NCBI GenBank assembly: GCA_015501075.1
Contig: JADNYJ010000705.1
Span: 1-15,512 of the forward strand
DNA: 15,512 bases
Direction: 5' to 3'
Source: Gymnopilus junonius
Taxonomy: Eukaryota; Basidiomycota; Agaricomycetes; Agaricales; Galerinaceae
Both the position numbers and the translations under genes were made by a program. Under the pieces are notes generated by a model. It saw nothing but the letters and a program-made list of their open reading frames with translations, was not told the DNA's origin and did no database searches. Shown piece after piece: positions 1-7,911 of this stretch (position 1 is the stretch's first letter; each line of letters opens with the position of its first letter).

Positions 1-770
1 GCCCAGATAGTGTGCTTGTTGGTTGCATACTCTGCTCCTCGCTTGTATGCATCGCAATCCTTGATTCCATGCACTGGGTCATTGCAGAAGATACAGGGAT
101 GCTTCCCAGAGTCAGAGGAAGCAGCCAGAGCACTCCCAACTGATATAGCATCATTTGCATGTTGTTTGCATTGTATATCCTCTGTAACAAATGCAGCTTG
201 GAGAGTAGACTTGGAGAGGGAGTCCTTGAGCAGTAGAGATGACACAAATGCGCTGTATTCATCAGGGAGCGCCCTAATGAGTGCCATGCAAGCCAACTCC
301 TCATCCAGCTTCTCCAGAGTGAAATCCTTTGGTCTGAGGTCCCTAATTTGCTGCAGAGCGGTGTCAACTCAATTGAGAAGGGCCTGCAGTGATTCCTCCT
401 CTAATTTGCGAATGGAGAATAGGTCATCATAGGCATTGAACCTAGAACCTGGCTTCTTCTGCAAATGGATGTCCTCCAAAGCCTTCCACATTGCCACTGG
501 ATCGTCCCTGATTCCATTGAAATGCACTCTCTGTGGTGCCTCCACCATCAAGAACAGTATCCCAGCTGCCTTGTCTGCTTTCTGCTCCCAAATCTCCACT
601 TTTTCGAGGTCTGAGTTGGTGGATGAGGTTGAAATTCTGGGCTTAACTTGCTTAGCAGACACTATGCGCCACAGGCCAGTTGCATGGAACCAGGCCTCCA
701 TTTCACTGTTCCAGGTGCCATAGTTGGTGTCAGAAAGTTTTTGGAAGGTAGGAGTAGAGTTGGTGTTCAT
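1..770 (-). pseudogene. Ty1/Copia gag, partial (runs off left edge), one in-frame stop
   Basis: This is the gag polyprotein of a Copia-type LTR retrotransposon, which packages the element RNA in virus-like particles. The chosen start is the ATG at 770-768, giving an N-terminus MNTNSTPTFQKLSDTNYGTW with the typical 'L.GTNY..W' Copia gag opening; the frame is open to 806 but the extra residues are hydrophobic and atypical. A UBN2/DUF4219-like body follows. Near the left edge (about 95-54) the CCHC zinc knuckle CIFCNDPVHGIKDC is intact (C-x2-C-x4-H-x4-C). One TGA interrupts the frame at 371-369, in the context LLN-stop-VDTALQQ, where Arg (CGA) would fit; the same frame is otherwise open to base 1. 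Protease, integrase and RT of this copy would lie left of the window. I am sure of the family; whether the stop is the only lesion is unknown. Confidence 0.9.
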
Positions 771-1325
771 AGTGGGCAGAATGAGGCTGAAAAGGCAAAA
801 AGGCAAAGTAGTAGAGTTGACACTTTATAGGAATAAGTGTTGATTGTGAATGACGAGGTGATCGAATGAGGATGCAATGAAGCAGGCACGTCAAGGGTGT
901 GACCCGTAACAGATAGTCCATGTTACAAAGAATGCGGCAAGAGCATAGGCAAGGAAATGCGCAAAGATGAACAAAGTGCTAATCTCACTGAGTTGAGATG
1001 CAAGACAATCTTCGATGATAACTCAAGGACCAGCAGTTGGAACGATGCGAAACAAGGCAATGTGAATAGCGGTAATACCAGTACTCAGTATGCGAAGTTG
1101 TGAATGTGTGCGAGAATGAATGGGCACATTGTGAAGTGAAGTTGAATTGAGTCCTAAATGGTCAAATTGAAGAAACACAGTTTGCATGTTTGTCTGGGTA
1201 GCTATCTGTGTATAACTGCGTAGGCGTGGCCGGGAATGTGTATGCATGTGTGTATCGAAGTTGCGAAGCAGCAATCTGCTAGAGTGCAAAGGAAATGAAT
1301 AAAGTTGATTCCTGCAGTCTCAGAT
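771..1325 (-). other. Copia 5' leader between primer-binding site and gag
   Basis: About 555 bases separate the gag start from the primer-binding site. No convincing reading frame is seen on either strand; the short frames at 730-921 and 1023-1289 are low-complexity and match nothing I recognise. By position this is the untranslated leader of the minus-strand Copia element, where packaging signals would be expected, but none can be named from sequence. Confidence 0.6.
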
Positions 1326-1340
1326 GCTGGGCCCATAACC
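1326..1340 (-). promoter_or_regulatory. Copia primer-binding site (tRNA-iMet anticodon-arm type)
   Basis: Read on the minus strand, GGTTATGGGCCCAGC directly follows the LTR end. It differs by one base (ATG-G-GCC for ATG-A-GCC) from the complement of the initiator tRNA-Met anticodon arm around CTCATAACC. Copia elements are known to prime from an internal fragment of this tRNA rather than from its 3' end. The position immediately inside the LTR supports the call. Confidence 0.7.
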
Positions 1341-1505
1341 TATTAGAAGGACTGAAGTCCAGAGTTAAGAACTAACTAAATACAAGGAGAAACTATGTAC
1401 TACTCACCTGAAGTCCAGAGTTAAGAACTAAGGACTTCAGGAGGACTTAGCTACAATGTAACTACTCTGTGACATGTAACATATCATGTGAGAGTCACTC
1501 TAACA
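1341..1505 (-). repeat. 5' LTR of the minus-strand Copia element
   Basis: The LTR is 165 bp on the minus strand. It opens TGTTAGAGTG (1505-1496) and closes TTCTAATA (1348-1341), so the ends form an imperfect inverted repeat, TGTTAGA against TCTAATA; a TCTAACA end with one C-to-T change would be perfect. The primer-binding site follows at once. Inside are two perfect 23-bp direct repeats (1352-1374 and 1408-1430), each holding the palindrome AGTTAAGAACT; the second also pairs CTGAAGTCC with GGACTTCAG at 1432-1440. At 1505/1506 it abuts LINE sequence abruptly, so the element probably inserted into the LINE. The partner LTR is outside the window, so target duplication cannot be checked. Confidence 0.75.
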
Positions 1506-4078
1506 AGGACTCTGTTCTGAGCACACCCCAAACTGACGAATCCAGCCAACAGGAACTCGACCTTGCCCAGCCAAGTTATCTGACACCTCTAGGAGGGTGG
1601 TTGAAAGCGAACACTGTAGGGTTAGCTTTCAAGAAAGATACAAGCTGATCCAGATGAACTGGATAGTCATGACGATCATGTTGGGGACACATTCGGAAAA
1701 GGTGATCACGAGTTTGGGTGTAGTAGCCGCACTAGCATCTGGTGGACTCAGGAATGTTGAATCAAGAGTAGTACTCCCCAATGGGAGCATGGTTGGTGAT
1801 GGCATGAGAGACCCTTGTGAAAAGAGTCAAGTCGCTGCCTGCAGCCTGAAGCCAGGGACCACCTCATTTGGCCTGTGGTTCGAGTTGACCCCCGTCAAGG
1901 TCAGTGAGTGACAAAAATTGTTGCCCTGAGTATGAAGGTTGATGGAACAACTCTTGCCAGCCTTCCCCCGGATTATCATCAGCTGCCTTGCGCAGTGAAG
2001 CAAGTAAGTGTGGCATGTTAGGCCCCACTGCTACAGAGAGCTCAGTCACCATGAGGTGAGCCTGGTAGTGTATGCCCCATTTCAAAGAAGATGGGACATG
2101 ATGAAGAGAGATGTGGCGGCCAGGACCTCTGGTCCACCACTCTGTAAGAGTGCGAATCACAGCCAAGGAATGTCCCTGGCCGGAATGCACGGAGGCATTG
2201 AGCAGACTCCCCAAAGCCTTGGTGGAGTCCGACATGATAACAACATAGTCACAATTGTCCATGGTGCAGGCCCAGACAATTGCAGTACGAAGGGAGTAAA
2301 GCTCAGCATCCTCTGCAAGAGCACTCCTAGCCATGTAGCGAGATGCATGCACCTCGATTCCTTGGCGAAAGACAAGCGAAGCTGCAATAGCCTGCCTGTT
2401 CCAATCAGTGGGGCGACTACCATCGCCGACACAGACCAGAGTGGACAGTTCCTGCTTCGAAGCTTCCCAGAAGCAGTCTAACCACATCGACATCCATAAC
2501 AGTACCCCGCACCTTAGCGCATTGTGGGGCGGTCATAAAGGCAGCAGAGTGAGGGTGAGGAGTCGTGCCTTTGGAGAAGGGCACACTCAGAAGGGAGCAC
2601 ACTGGATGAGTGTCCGAGAGGGCTGCCATACGCAGAACACCTACTGTGGCAGCACGTTTCAAGACTAAGTGGATAGGGACCAGGCCAGCAAGAGCCTCGA
2701 TCCCTCCCATAGGAGAGGTGCAGAATGCACCGGTAATCCAGAGTGCAGCATGGCGCTGCATGCTGGTCAGTAGTTTGATGGTTCCCTGGCACTTAGCGCC
2801 CTGGAAGAACCACAGTCGGAGGCCATATGTTGCAATAGACAACACACAAGACCTGTAAAGCAGGTGCTTTTGCATAGGTGTAAGCCCCCTAGATGAGTTA
2901 CCAAGCATCCTCATCACCGTAACGGTGGTGAAGGACTTGGTGGAGTAATACCGGACATGTTCATGGAATGTCAATTTCCGGTCAAAGAAGAAACCCAAGT
3001 ACTGCCAAAAAGGCTTGGGCGTCAGACGTTTGTTATGGGTGTAGGGAGCATACCCTAGATCCATGGACAGATTGAACTCCAAGTGAGAATGATCAAAATG
3101 GAATAACTCTGTCTTGTCATGCTCAAGAGCAAGGGTGAACTTTGTGAAAAGTTCAAAGATCACTGCATAGGACCTTTTCAGGGCTATGCAATTGTCATCA
3201 AGTGTCTTTGACTGTACAATAAGTGTGCCATCATCAACATAAGACAGCAGAGTGGTATCGGAAACCGACTAATTCTGTATAAAAAGCTTCAGCACTGGTG
3301 CAAGGAAGAGTGCCGAAAGAACTGGGGACAAAGCAGAGCCCAGCCCCACACTGACATCGGCCTGTCGGGGGTCAGATTGAAAGCCATTCCAGGCATAAGA
3401 TGTGGAATGACTGACCAGGTATGATGAAAAGAATTCCACCACATTAGGAGGGAAGCCTTGCTTTCTGAGAATCGCAATCAACACTTCATGATTGAGGGAA
3501 GGGAAGAACTGTGCCACGTCAAAGGCGATGACACTAGTCTTTAAGCCGCGAGCCCACCCCACATGCACCAGGTGCATGAGGAGCAAGCCTGCATCCTCAG
3601 TGGAGCACTGACGCACTCCACTGAGTTGATTAGGGTGAAAGATATCATGCTTGACAGCATCAAATTGAATGCAGTTGGAAAGCATCTTCTCAACCAACTT
3701 GCCAAGGGTGTTCAGGAGTACAATAGGCCTGAACGCCTTAGGCATGGAGTACGAGGGCTTGTTCGGCTTAGGAATAATAACCGACAAGGACTCCTTAAAG
3801 TGAGTTGGCCAATACCCAACCCGGAGGCAGGCATTAGCTAACTGCATGAACACCTGAAGACAGTGTTCGTCGTGAATAATCGCCTTAAGGTGTGACCACT
3901 TAATATGATCAGGACCCGGCGCTGAGTTGTTAGAGCAGGATGCCAAGGCCTCCCTCAATTCTAACAGTGAAAAGGCAGTCCACTCTCGCACTTCCATATC
4001 AGGAAGGGAGGTAAGACCACTAATGTCGTACAGTTGGTCAGAGGCCAAATTGAGGTCTTTACACTCCCCCCCATATTT
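1506..4078 (-). mobile_element. 5'-truncated LINE (non-LTR retrotransposon), copy 1
   Basis: A minus-strand LINE is bounded at 1505/1506 by the Copia LTR and near 4078 by a minisatellite. It carries the reverse transcriptase and RNase H regions, but the ORF1 and endonuclease regions expected upstream are absent, so it is truncated at its 5' end (4078). Its last part, 1506-1820, is clearly homologous to 5404-5720, a second copy that goes on to a 3' untranslated region and poly-A. In copy 1 that 3' tail is missing, cut off at the Copia LTR. The order of events therefore looks like LINE first, then Copia into it. Confidence 0.85.
1576..4072 (-). pseudogene. LINE ORF2: reverse transcriptase plus RNase H
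   Basis: The protein copies element RNA into DNA at the target site. From 4072 down, the RT fingers and palm are readable: SNNSAPGPDHIKWSHL, then IPKPNK.., FRPIVLLNTLGKLVEK, AFDVAQFFPSLNH, and the catalytic YVDD at 3241-3230. An in-frame TAG at 3271-3269 lies just before that box. After a frameshift near 2460-2490 the RNase H domain follows with its acidic residues: GDGSRPT, AEDAELYSLRTAI, IMSDSTKAL and HHVPSSLKWGIHYQAH. In the tail, TGA at 1866-1864 and at 1764-1762 break the frame; copy 2 has CGA at the second site. A TAA at 1578-1576, conserved in copy 2, is probably the natural stop. RNase H points to the Tad1/I-like side of LINEs, as an inference. Confidence 0.88.
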
Positions 4079-4640
4079 AGGTTGGACTTCACTGGGAGTC
4101 CCAAGTCCCATGGAAGTCCAATGGATTCCCAGGGACTCCCAGGGAGTCACATGGGAGTTGCTGGACTACCAGAGATTCCCATGGAGTCCCACCCAGTCCC
4201 AGGGAATCCCAACTCAGTCCTACTCAATCCCATGGGAGTCCCAGGGAGTCCCAACTCAGTTCCAACTTAGTCCCACCCAGTCCCAACTCAGTCCCAACTC
4301 AGTCCTACCTAGTTCCAACTCAGTCCCATCTAGTCCCAACTTAGTCCCACTCAGTCCCAACCTAGTCCCATCTAGTTGCAACCTAGTCCCATCTAGTTGC
4401 AACCTAGTCCCATCTAGTTGCAACCTAGTCCCATCTAGTTGCAACCTAGTCCCATCTAGTTGCAACCTAGTCCCATCTAGTTGCAACCTAGTCCTATCTA
4501 GTCCCAACCCAGTCCCACTCAATCCCATAGGAGTTCCAACCTAGTCCTAGGTATTCTATGGAGTCCCACTAGACTCCCAAGGAGTCCCTGGGAGTCCCAG
4601 GGATTATGGAGTCCCATGGGAGTCCAGAGACAATTTGGGG
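4078..4640. repeat. GTCCCA-type complex minisatellite
   Basis: Roughly 560 bases are built from short variants of AGTCCCAACT and GGAGTCCCATGG. The outer parts (4085-4260 and 4550-4625) are richer in GGGA/TCCC palindromes such as GGGACTCCCAGGGAGTC; the middle is a one-strand GTCCCAACTCA series. The array sits exactly between the truncated LINE end and the Copia RT fragment. The long reading frames across it on both strands arise because the inner unit is 21 bp, a multiple of three; I do not regard them as genes. Confidence 0.9.
4361..4507. repeat. 21-bp tandem array, six perfect units plus one degenerate
   Basis: The unit begins CCTAGTCCCATCTAGTTGCA and is 21 bp long. Perfect copies start at 4361, 4382, 4403, 4424, 4445 and 4466; a degenerate seventh starts at 4487. 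Complete identity between copies, inside an otherwise diverged minisatellite, indicates recent local expansion by slippage or unequal exchange. Confidence 0.95.
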
Positions 4641-4643
4641 AGG

Positions 4644-5013
4644 AGTGCTAAGTACTGGACCTGGGCAAGACTATTTTGAAACCTTTGCTTCAACTATGCA
4701 TCAGGCAACTGTGTGTGTTGTGTTAGCTCTGGCTGCTATTGAGAATATGGAATTGCATTGAGTGGATATCTCCTATGCATTCACTAACAGTGATATTGAT
4801 GTAGAGATCTATATGCAGCAGCCAGAGGGATTTAAGCAGGGTGGAAAGAATCATGTCTGTAAGCTCAACAAGTTTCTGTATAGGTTAAAGCAGGCTTCAT
4901 GCTTGTGGGGTGAGACCTTAGGAAAGGTGCTGTCTGATCTTGGGTTTAGGAAGACCTATAATGATGCCTCACTCTACATCTATGACCAAGATGGCATCAA
5001 AGTCATAGTACCT
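4644..5013 (+). pseudogene. Copia reverse transcriptase fragment, left half
   Basis: This is the N-terminal RT region of a second, plus-strand Copia element. Readable motifs run PGQDYFETFASTMHQATV, LALAAIENMEL, VDISYAFTNSDIDVEIYMQQ, PEGFKQGGKNHVCKLNKFLY, then ASLYIYDQDGIKVIVP. The usual 'KSLYGLKQ' block reads KFLYRLKQ. An in-frame TGA at 4759-4761 precedes VDIS, where family members commonly have Arg or Ser. Gag, protease and integrase are absent to the left, where the minisatellite begins. The frame stops at 5013, where a LINE tail is inserted, and resumes at 5721. Confidence 0.9.
4998..5013. repeat. Target-site duplication, left copy (partner 5721-5736)
   Basis: The 16 bases CAAAGTCATAGTACCT occur here and again at 5721-5736, exactly flanking the inserted LINE tail. 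The last T is ambiguous because the insert begins with a T run. Removing one copy plus the insert restores continuous Copia coding sequence, which confirms that this is a target duplication. Confidence 0.95.
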
Positions 5014-5720
5014 TTTTTTTTTTTTTTAAATCAAGGATTTATATACCAGTGCGCGACAGCAGTCTGGTTGCAGATATACATACTCCCAAGTAATCTACTG
5101 TTAAGCTACGCCTAGTGCGAGACTGGCTCTCGCAGGCCAACTTAGGACCACAAACAGTGGGCCTGTACTCTCATTGATGCCCCGACCGAAGGGAGGGGTC
5201 CAACAAAGTAATGGAGGGGCACCGGAAGGGGGCCCACCAGCCAAACCCGACAGCCCAGGATGTGCGCATACTGTGTTAGCCACTGAAGGCAGACCATTTC
5301 GGGTCGCCAAAGCGGGGGGCTGCAAGGTCTGTCGATAGCGCCGAAGCTCCAGAACCAAAGCCCCCACCCTCAACCCAGCAAAGCCGAAGCCCGCCAAGTA
5401 TTAGGACTCTGTTCTGAGTGCACCCCAAACTGCTGAATCCAGCCAACAGGAACAACACCTACCTTGCCCGACCAAGTTATCCGACACCCCGAGGGGGGTG
5501 GTTGAAGGCGAATGCCATAGGATTAGCCTTCAGAAAAGATACGAGCTGATCCAGACAAACTGGAAAGTCATGACGGTCATGCTGGGGACATGTCCGGAAT
5601 AAGTGGTCATGAGATTGGGTATGGAAGCCGCACTCGCAACTGATAGATTCAGGGATATTGAATCGAGAGTAGTACTCCCCAATGGGAGCATGGTTGGTGA
5701 TGGCACGAGTGACCCTTGTA
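5014..5720 (-). mobile_element. 5'-truncated LINE copy 2 with poly-A tail
   Basis: This insert within the Copia RT starts with a run of 15 T (5013-5027), which is a poly-A tail on the minus strand, and is flanked by a perfect 16-bp duplication: the products of target-primed reverse transcription. Its 5' end (5404-5720) matches the end of LINE copy 1 (1506-1820), including the C-terminal coding tail and the stop at 5479-5477. The remaining stretch to the poly-A, 5028-5403, is GC-richer and has no gene; it is the 3' untranslated region that copy 1 has lost. The copy is about 707 bp, heavily truncated and never able to encode RT. Confidence 0.92.
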
Positions 5721-5736
5721 CAAAGTCATAGTACCT
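5721..5736. repeat. Target-site duplication, right copy
   Basis: This is the second copy of CAAAGTCATAGTACCT, marking the 5' end of the inserted LINE tail (minus strand) and the point where Copia coding resumes. Confidence 0.95.
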
Positions 5737-6162
5737 GTCTTTGTTGATGATATCACTATGGCATCTAAGTCAAAGAAAATGCTGGACAACTTTGTAATTG
5801 AACTTGGCAAGTGATTCAAACTGAGAGATCTAGGTGAAACTCACTTCTTATTAGGTGTTGAAGTAACCAGGGATCGCAAGAATCACAAATTGTACCTGAC
5901 TCAGCACCAGTACATCATCAATAAGCTGGAAGAGTTCAATATGGCTGATTGTAAACCAATTGGCACACCTATAGTGCCTGGTTCAAAGTTGACCTCTGAG
6001 CAGAGTCCTAAGACTATGGATGAAGTGATGGAAATGAAAGACATCCCATACATAAGTGCCATTGGATCCCTCATGGATCTGGCTACTATGACTTATCCTG
6101 ATATTGCATACACTGTTGGTGTATTAGCCTGCTTTAATTCCAATCCTGGAATGGCCCACTGG
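5721..6162 (+). pseudogene. Copia reverse transcriptase fragment, right half
   Basis: The same Copia frame resumes after the LINE insert. It carries the catalytic box VFVDDITMASKSK, then FKLRDLGETHFLLGVEV, the connection NHKLYLTQHQYIINKLEEFN, and the pre-RNase H block IGSLMDLATMTYPDIAYTVG and FNSNPGMAHW. A TGA at 5812-5814 falls between LGK and FKLRDLG, where Arg or His is usual. Family copies often read 'VLARFNSNPGMAHWKAVKH'; here it is VLACFNSNPGMAHW and the homology stops dead at 6162, so RNase H is missing. That break is the likely left edge of the KDZ-type element. Confidence 0.9.
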
Positions 6163-6623
6163 CACATACAATAGTGACCATCATCTGTGACACACAGTTG
6201 CCTGGGGAAGTAAGACATCACGAAACCCACAGCGCCAGCCGAAGCGAGTCAGATTTGATGGTCATCTATTTTTGTGCAGTACAGCCAGAAAAGGTAAGAC
6301 GTAGACATACAGCATGGTTCAGCCTGATCTGGGTGGCTGAAATAGGTACAAATATGGCAACCGGATGGAAATATGATTGGGACCCGGAGCACCAATGCTG
6401 TATTTATCTACAGGGTGAGTTAACTCGGCAACCGGATGGAAATCAGACATGGGCCCGGGGCACCGATGATAGTATATTTCAATTATTTAGGGTAGTGTAG
6501 TGATTTGGATGTCTGTTTTTCTTCACCACGAAGATTTAATTTGATGCCTGACCATCATAGGGATCAAGGTCACCTAATTGTGTGACAAATACAAAGTGGG
6601 GAAAATTTTTTTGAACTTTCTGA
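6163..6623. other. Left terminal region of KDZ-type element, no recognised gene
   Basis: About 460 bases lie between the Copia break and the first readable TET/JBP exon. They may hold the terminal inverted repeat, promoter and any upstream exon. The frame at 6174-6500 has no motif I recognise and covers a tandem repeat, so I do not call it a gene. Nothing else is identifiable. Confidence 0.5.
6356..6490. repeat. Two-copy ~71-bp tandem repeat
   Basis: The 17-mer GGCAACCGGATGGAAAT occurs at 6356-6372 and 6427-6443, 71 bases apart. Similarity continues after it (GACCCGGAGCACCAATG against GGCCCGGGGCACCGATG), so it is a diverged duplication. Subterminal repeats are common near the ends of DNA transposons and may bind transposase; that role is inference. 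Confidence 0.75.
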
Positions 6624-7881
6624 TTAGTACCCATCATGGTTAACGTCAGTAAGCTCACACTTGAGTTGACAGAGACCATCGCCATGTATATGCATGCCCA
6701 ATTCAAACAAAAAGTAGGTCCACATCTGGGCCATGTAAAAACACCATGCAATTTGGATCCTGGGGTGTTGCTGGAATGCGACTTGGCTGTTGCCATCCTC
6801 AGAGAAGCATATAACAACCACAGTACATGACCACCCAGTATTCTAATTTAAGATACTCAATATTCTTCAGAAGTGACAGAATGGAATGCCGAAAATTATG
6901 TCCAGGAACTCATGTCAAGGTGTACAGGATGTAACACCAAAGTGGAAGAGCAACTACGACAGAAATTTCCTCCTATTCATACCCCATCAGCATATGAACT
7001 TCAACCATGTATAGTCACTGATGTGGCGGAACATATTCTGGCATGGTATTTGCCCGGGGTATTAACACCACGATGTTTGGTCAGTCAAGCTATTTTAAGA
7101 TTCAGAAGCTGAATTTTATTTTAAGCACTAGGAACAAATGTGGAAAGACCTTCAGTATTTGGAACGGTCCTTGAAAGTAAATGCAAGTATGAGTTGGAGA
7201 ACAGGACCAATGTACTATAGAGGACAGGAAGGTTGGTTAAAGCAAGGAAGTGCAAGTCTAGCACCAGCATGGTTTCAGCAGGCGCATGAGGTACGGCCTC
7301 CGATTTTTGGAAGACCAACTAAAGATAAAATTACTTAATAGAAATCCAATGCCATGGAGGTGTCCTGTGAATTAAGGAAGCCTCATGCACTTGAATGGGT
7401 CAGAAGGAACATGGTAGGATCAGCCTTAATAGGGGGAATACTCAGCATCATCCATCCTGAACTTTACCGAGTTGGAGTTTGTGCCTTGAGAAGAATTGAC
7501 GAATGCCCAGAGTCTGTTACTCATGGGGTACATCTAGCTCATGTGCTCCAGGTATGGACTTCACCATTCAGCGTGTTGACAGTCATTAGCAATTGAGAAA
7601 TGCTCTTCCATTGTGACAACGGATCAGCTCACCCATGGTTCGATGTGTTAGTACCACTAGGTGCATATCAGCATGGCAGGATTGAATTGCCAGGAATCAG
7701 AATGAGGTTCAAATATGACCAAGGAACAGTCTTTGCACATTTAGGAAGACTTCTTCAGCATGGTGCGAATTGCTCCAGAGACTGAGCTTGTATAGCATAC
7801 TACATGCGCAAGACTGTGATCAAAGAACTCGGACTAGATATGCCATCATGGATGAATGTATCTTATTATCAGATGGAATGA
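6624..7881 (+). pseudogene. Fungal TET/JBP-family 2-oxoglutarate/Fe(II) dioxygenase, two nonsense codons
   Basis: Relatives oxidise 5-methylcytosine in DNA. Four exons join in phase: ~6624-6822, 6871-7079, 7132-7290 and 7342-7881, with introns of 48, 52 and 51 nt. Exon 1 has no fixed start (open from 6624, ATG at 6636). Readable blocks include LGHVKTPCNLDP, LLECDLAVAILREAY, ILAWYLPG, APAWFQQAHE and HALEWVRRNMVGSALIGGI, then the double-stranded beta-helix core: WTSPFSVLTVISN, iron-binding H (7609-7611) and D (7615-7617), HPWFDVLVPLGAY, LPGIRMRFKYDQGTVFAHLG and the second iron-binding H (7759-7761) in LLQHGAN. TGA codons at 7594-7596 and 7783-7785 occur where family members have Arg (SN-R-E and D-R-ACIAYYMR). 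The first motif reads HCD where HRD is usual, also a CGT-to-TGT fit. The final stop is TGA at 7879-7881. The protein cannot be full length. Confidence 0.88.
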
Positions 7882-7911
7882 TCATCTAAATTTATTTTGG
7901 CCCCTAAATAC

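Noticed and set aside
10..830. Plus-strand open frames of 60-140 aa
   Set aside because: They are antisense to the Copia gag frame, which has a zinc knuckle and family motifs; the plus frames show none.
1023..1289. Minus-strand 88-aa frame in the Copia leader
   Set aside because: Composition is His/Thr-rich without any motif and it lies in the untranslated leader between primer site and gag.
4361..4507. CRISPR-like array
   Set aside because: Units are head-to-tail with no spacers, in a eukaryotic sequence; this is a minisatellite.
3927..4544. 205-aa plus and 90-aa minus repetitive proteins across the minisatellite
   Set aside because: The frames stay open only because the tandem unit is 21 bp; the translations are simple repeats with no start context.
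5101..5458. Minus-strand 60-98 aa frames
   Set aside because: They lie in the 3' untranslated region of LINE copy 2, after the conserved ORF2 stop.
1..6162. One Copia element spanning gag (left) and RT (right)
   Set aside because: The gag is on the minus strand running left and the RT on the plus strand running right, with a LINE and a minisatellite between; they are two separate copies.
6174..6500. 108-aa plus-strand frame
   Set aside because: It covers a tandem duplication, has no recognisable motif and does not splice into the TET/JBP frame in any way I could support.
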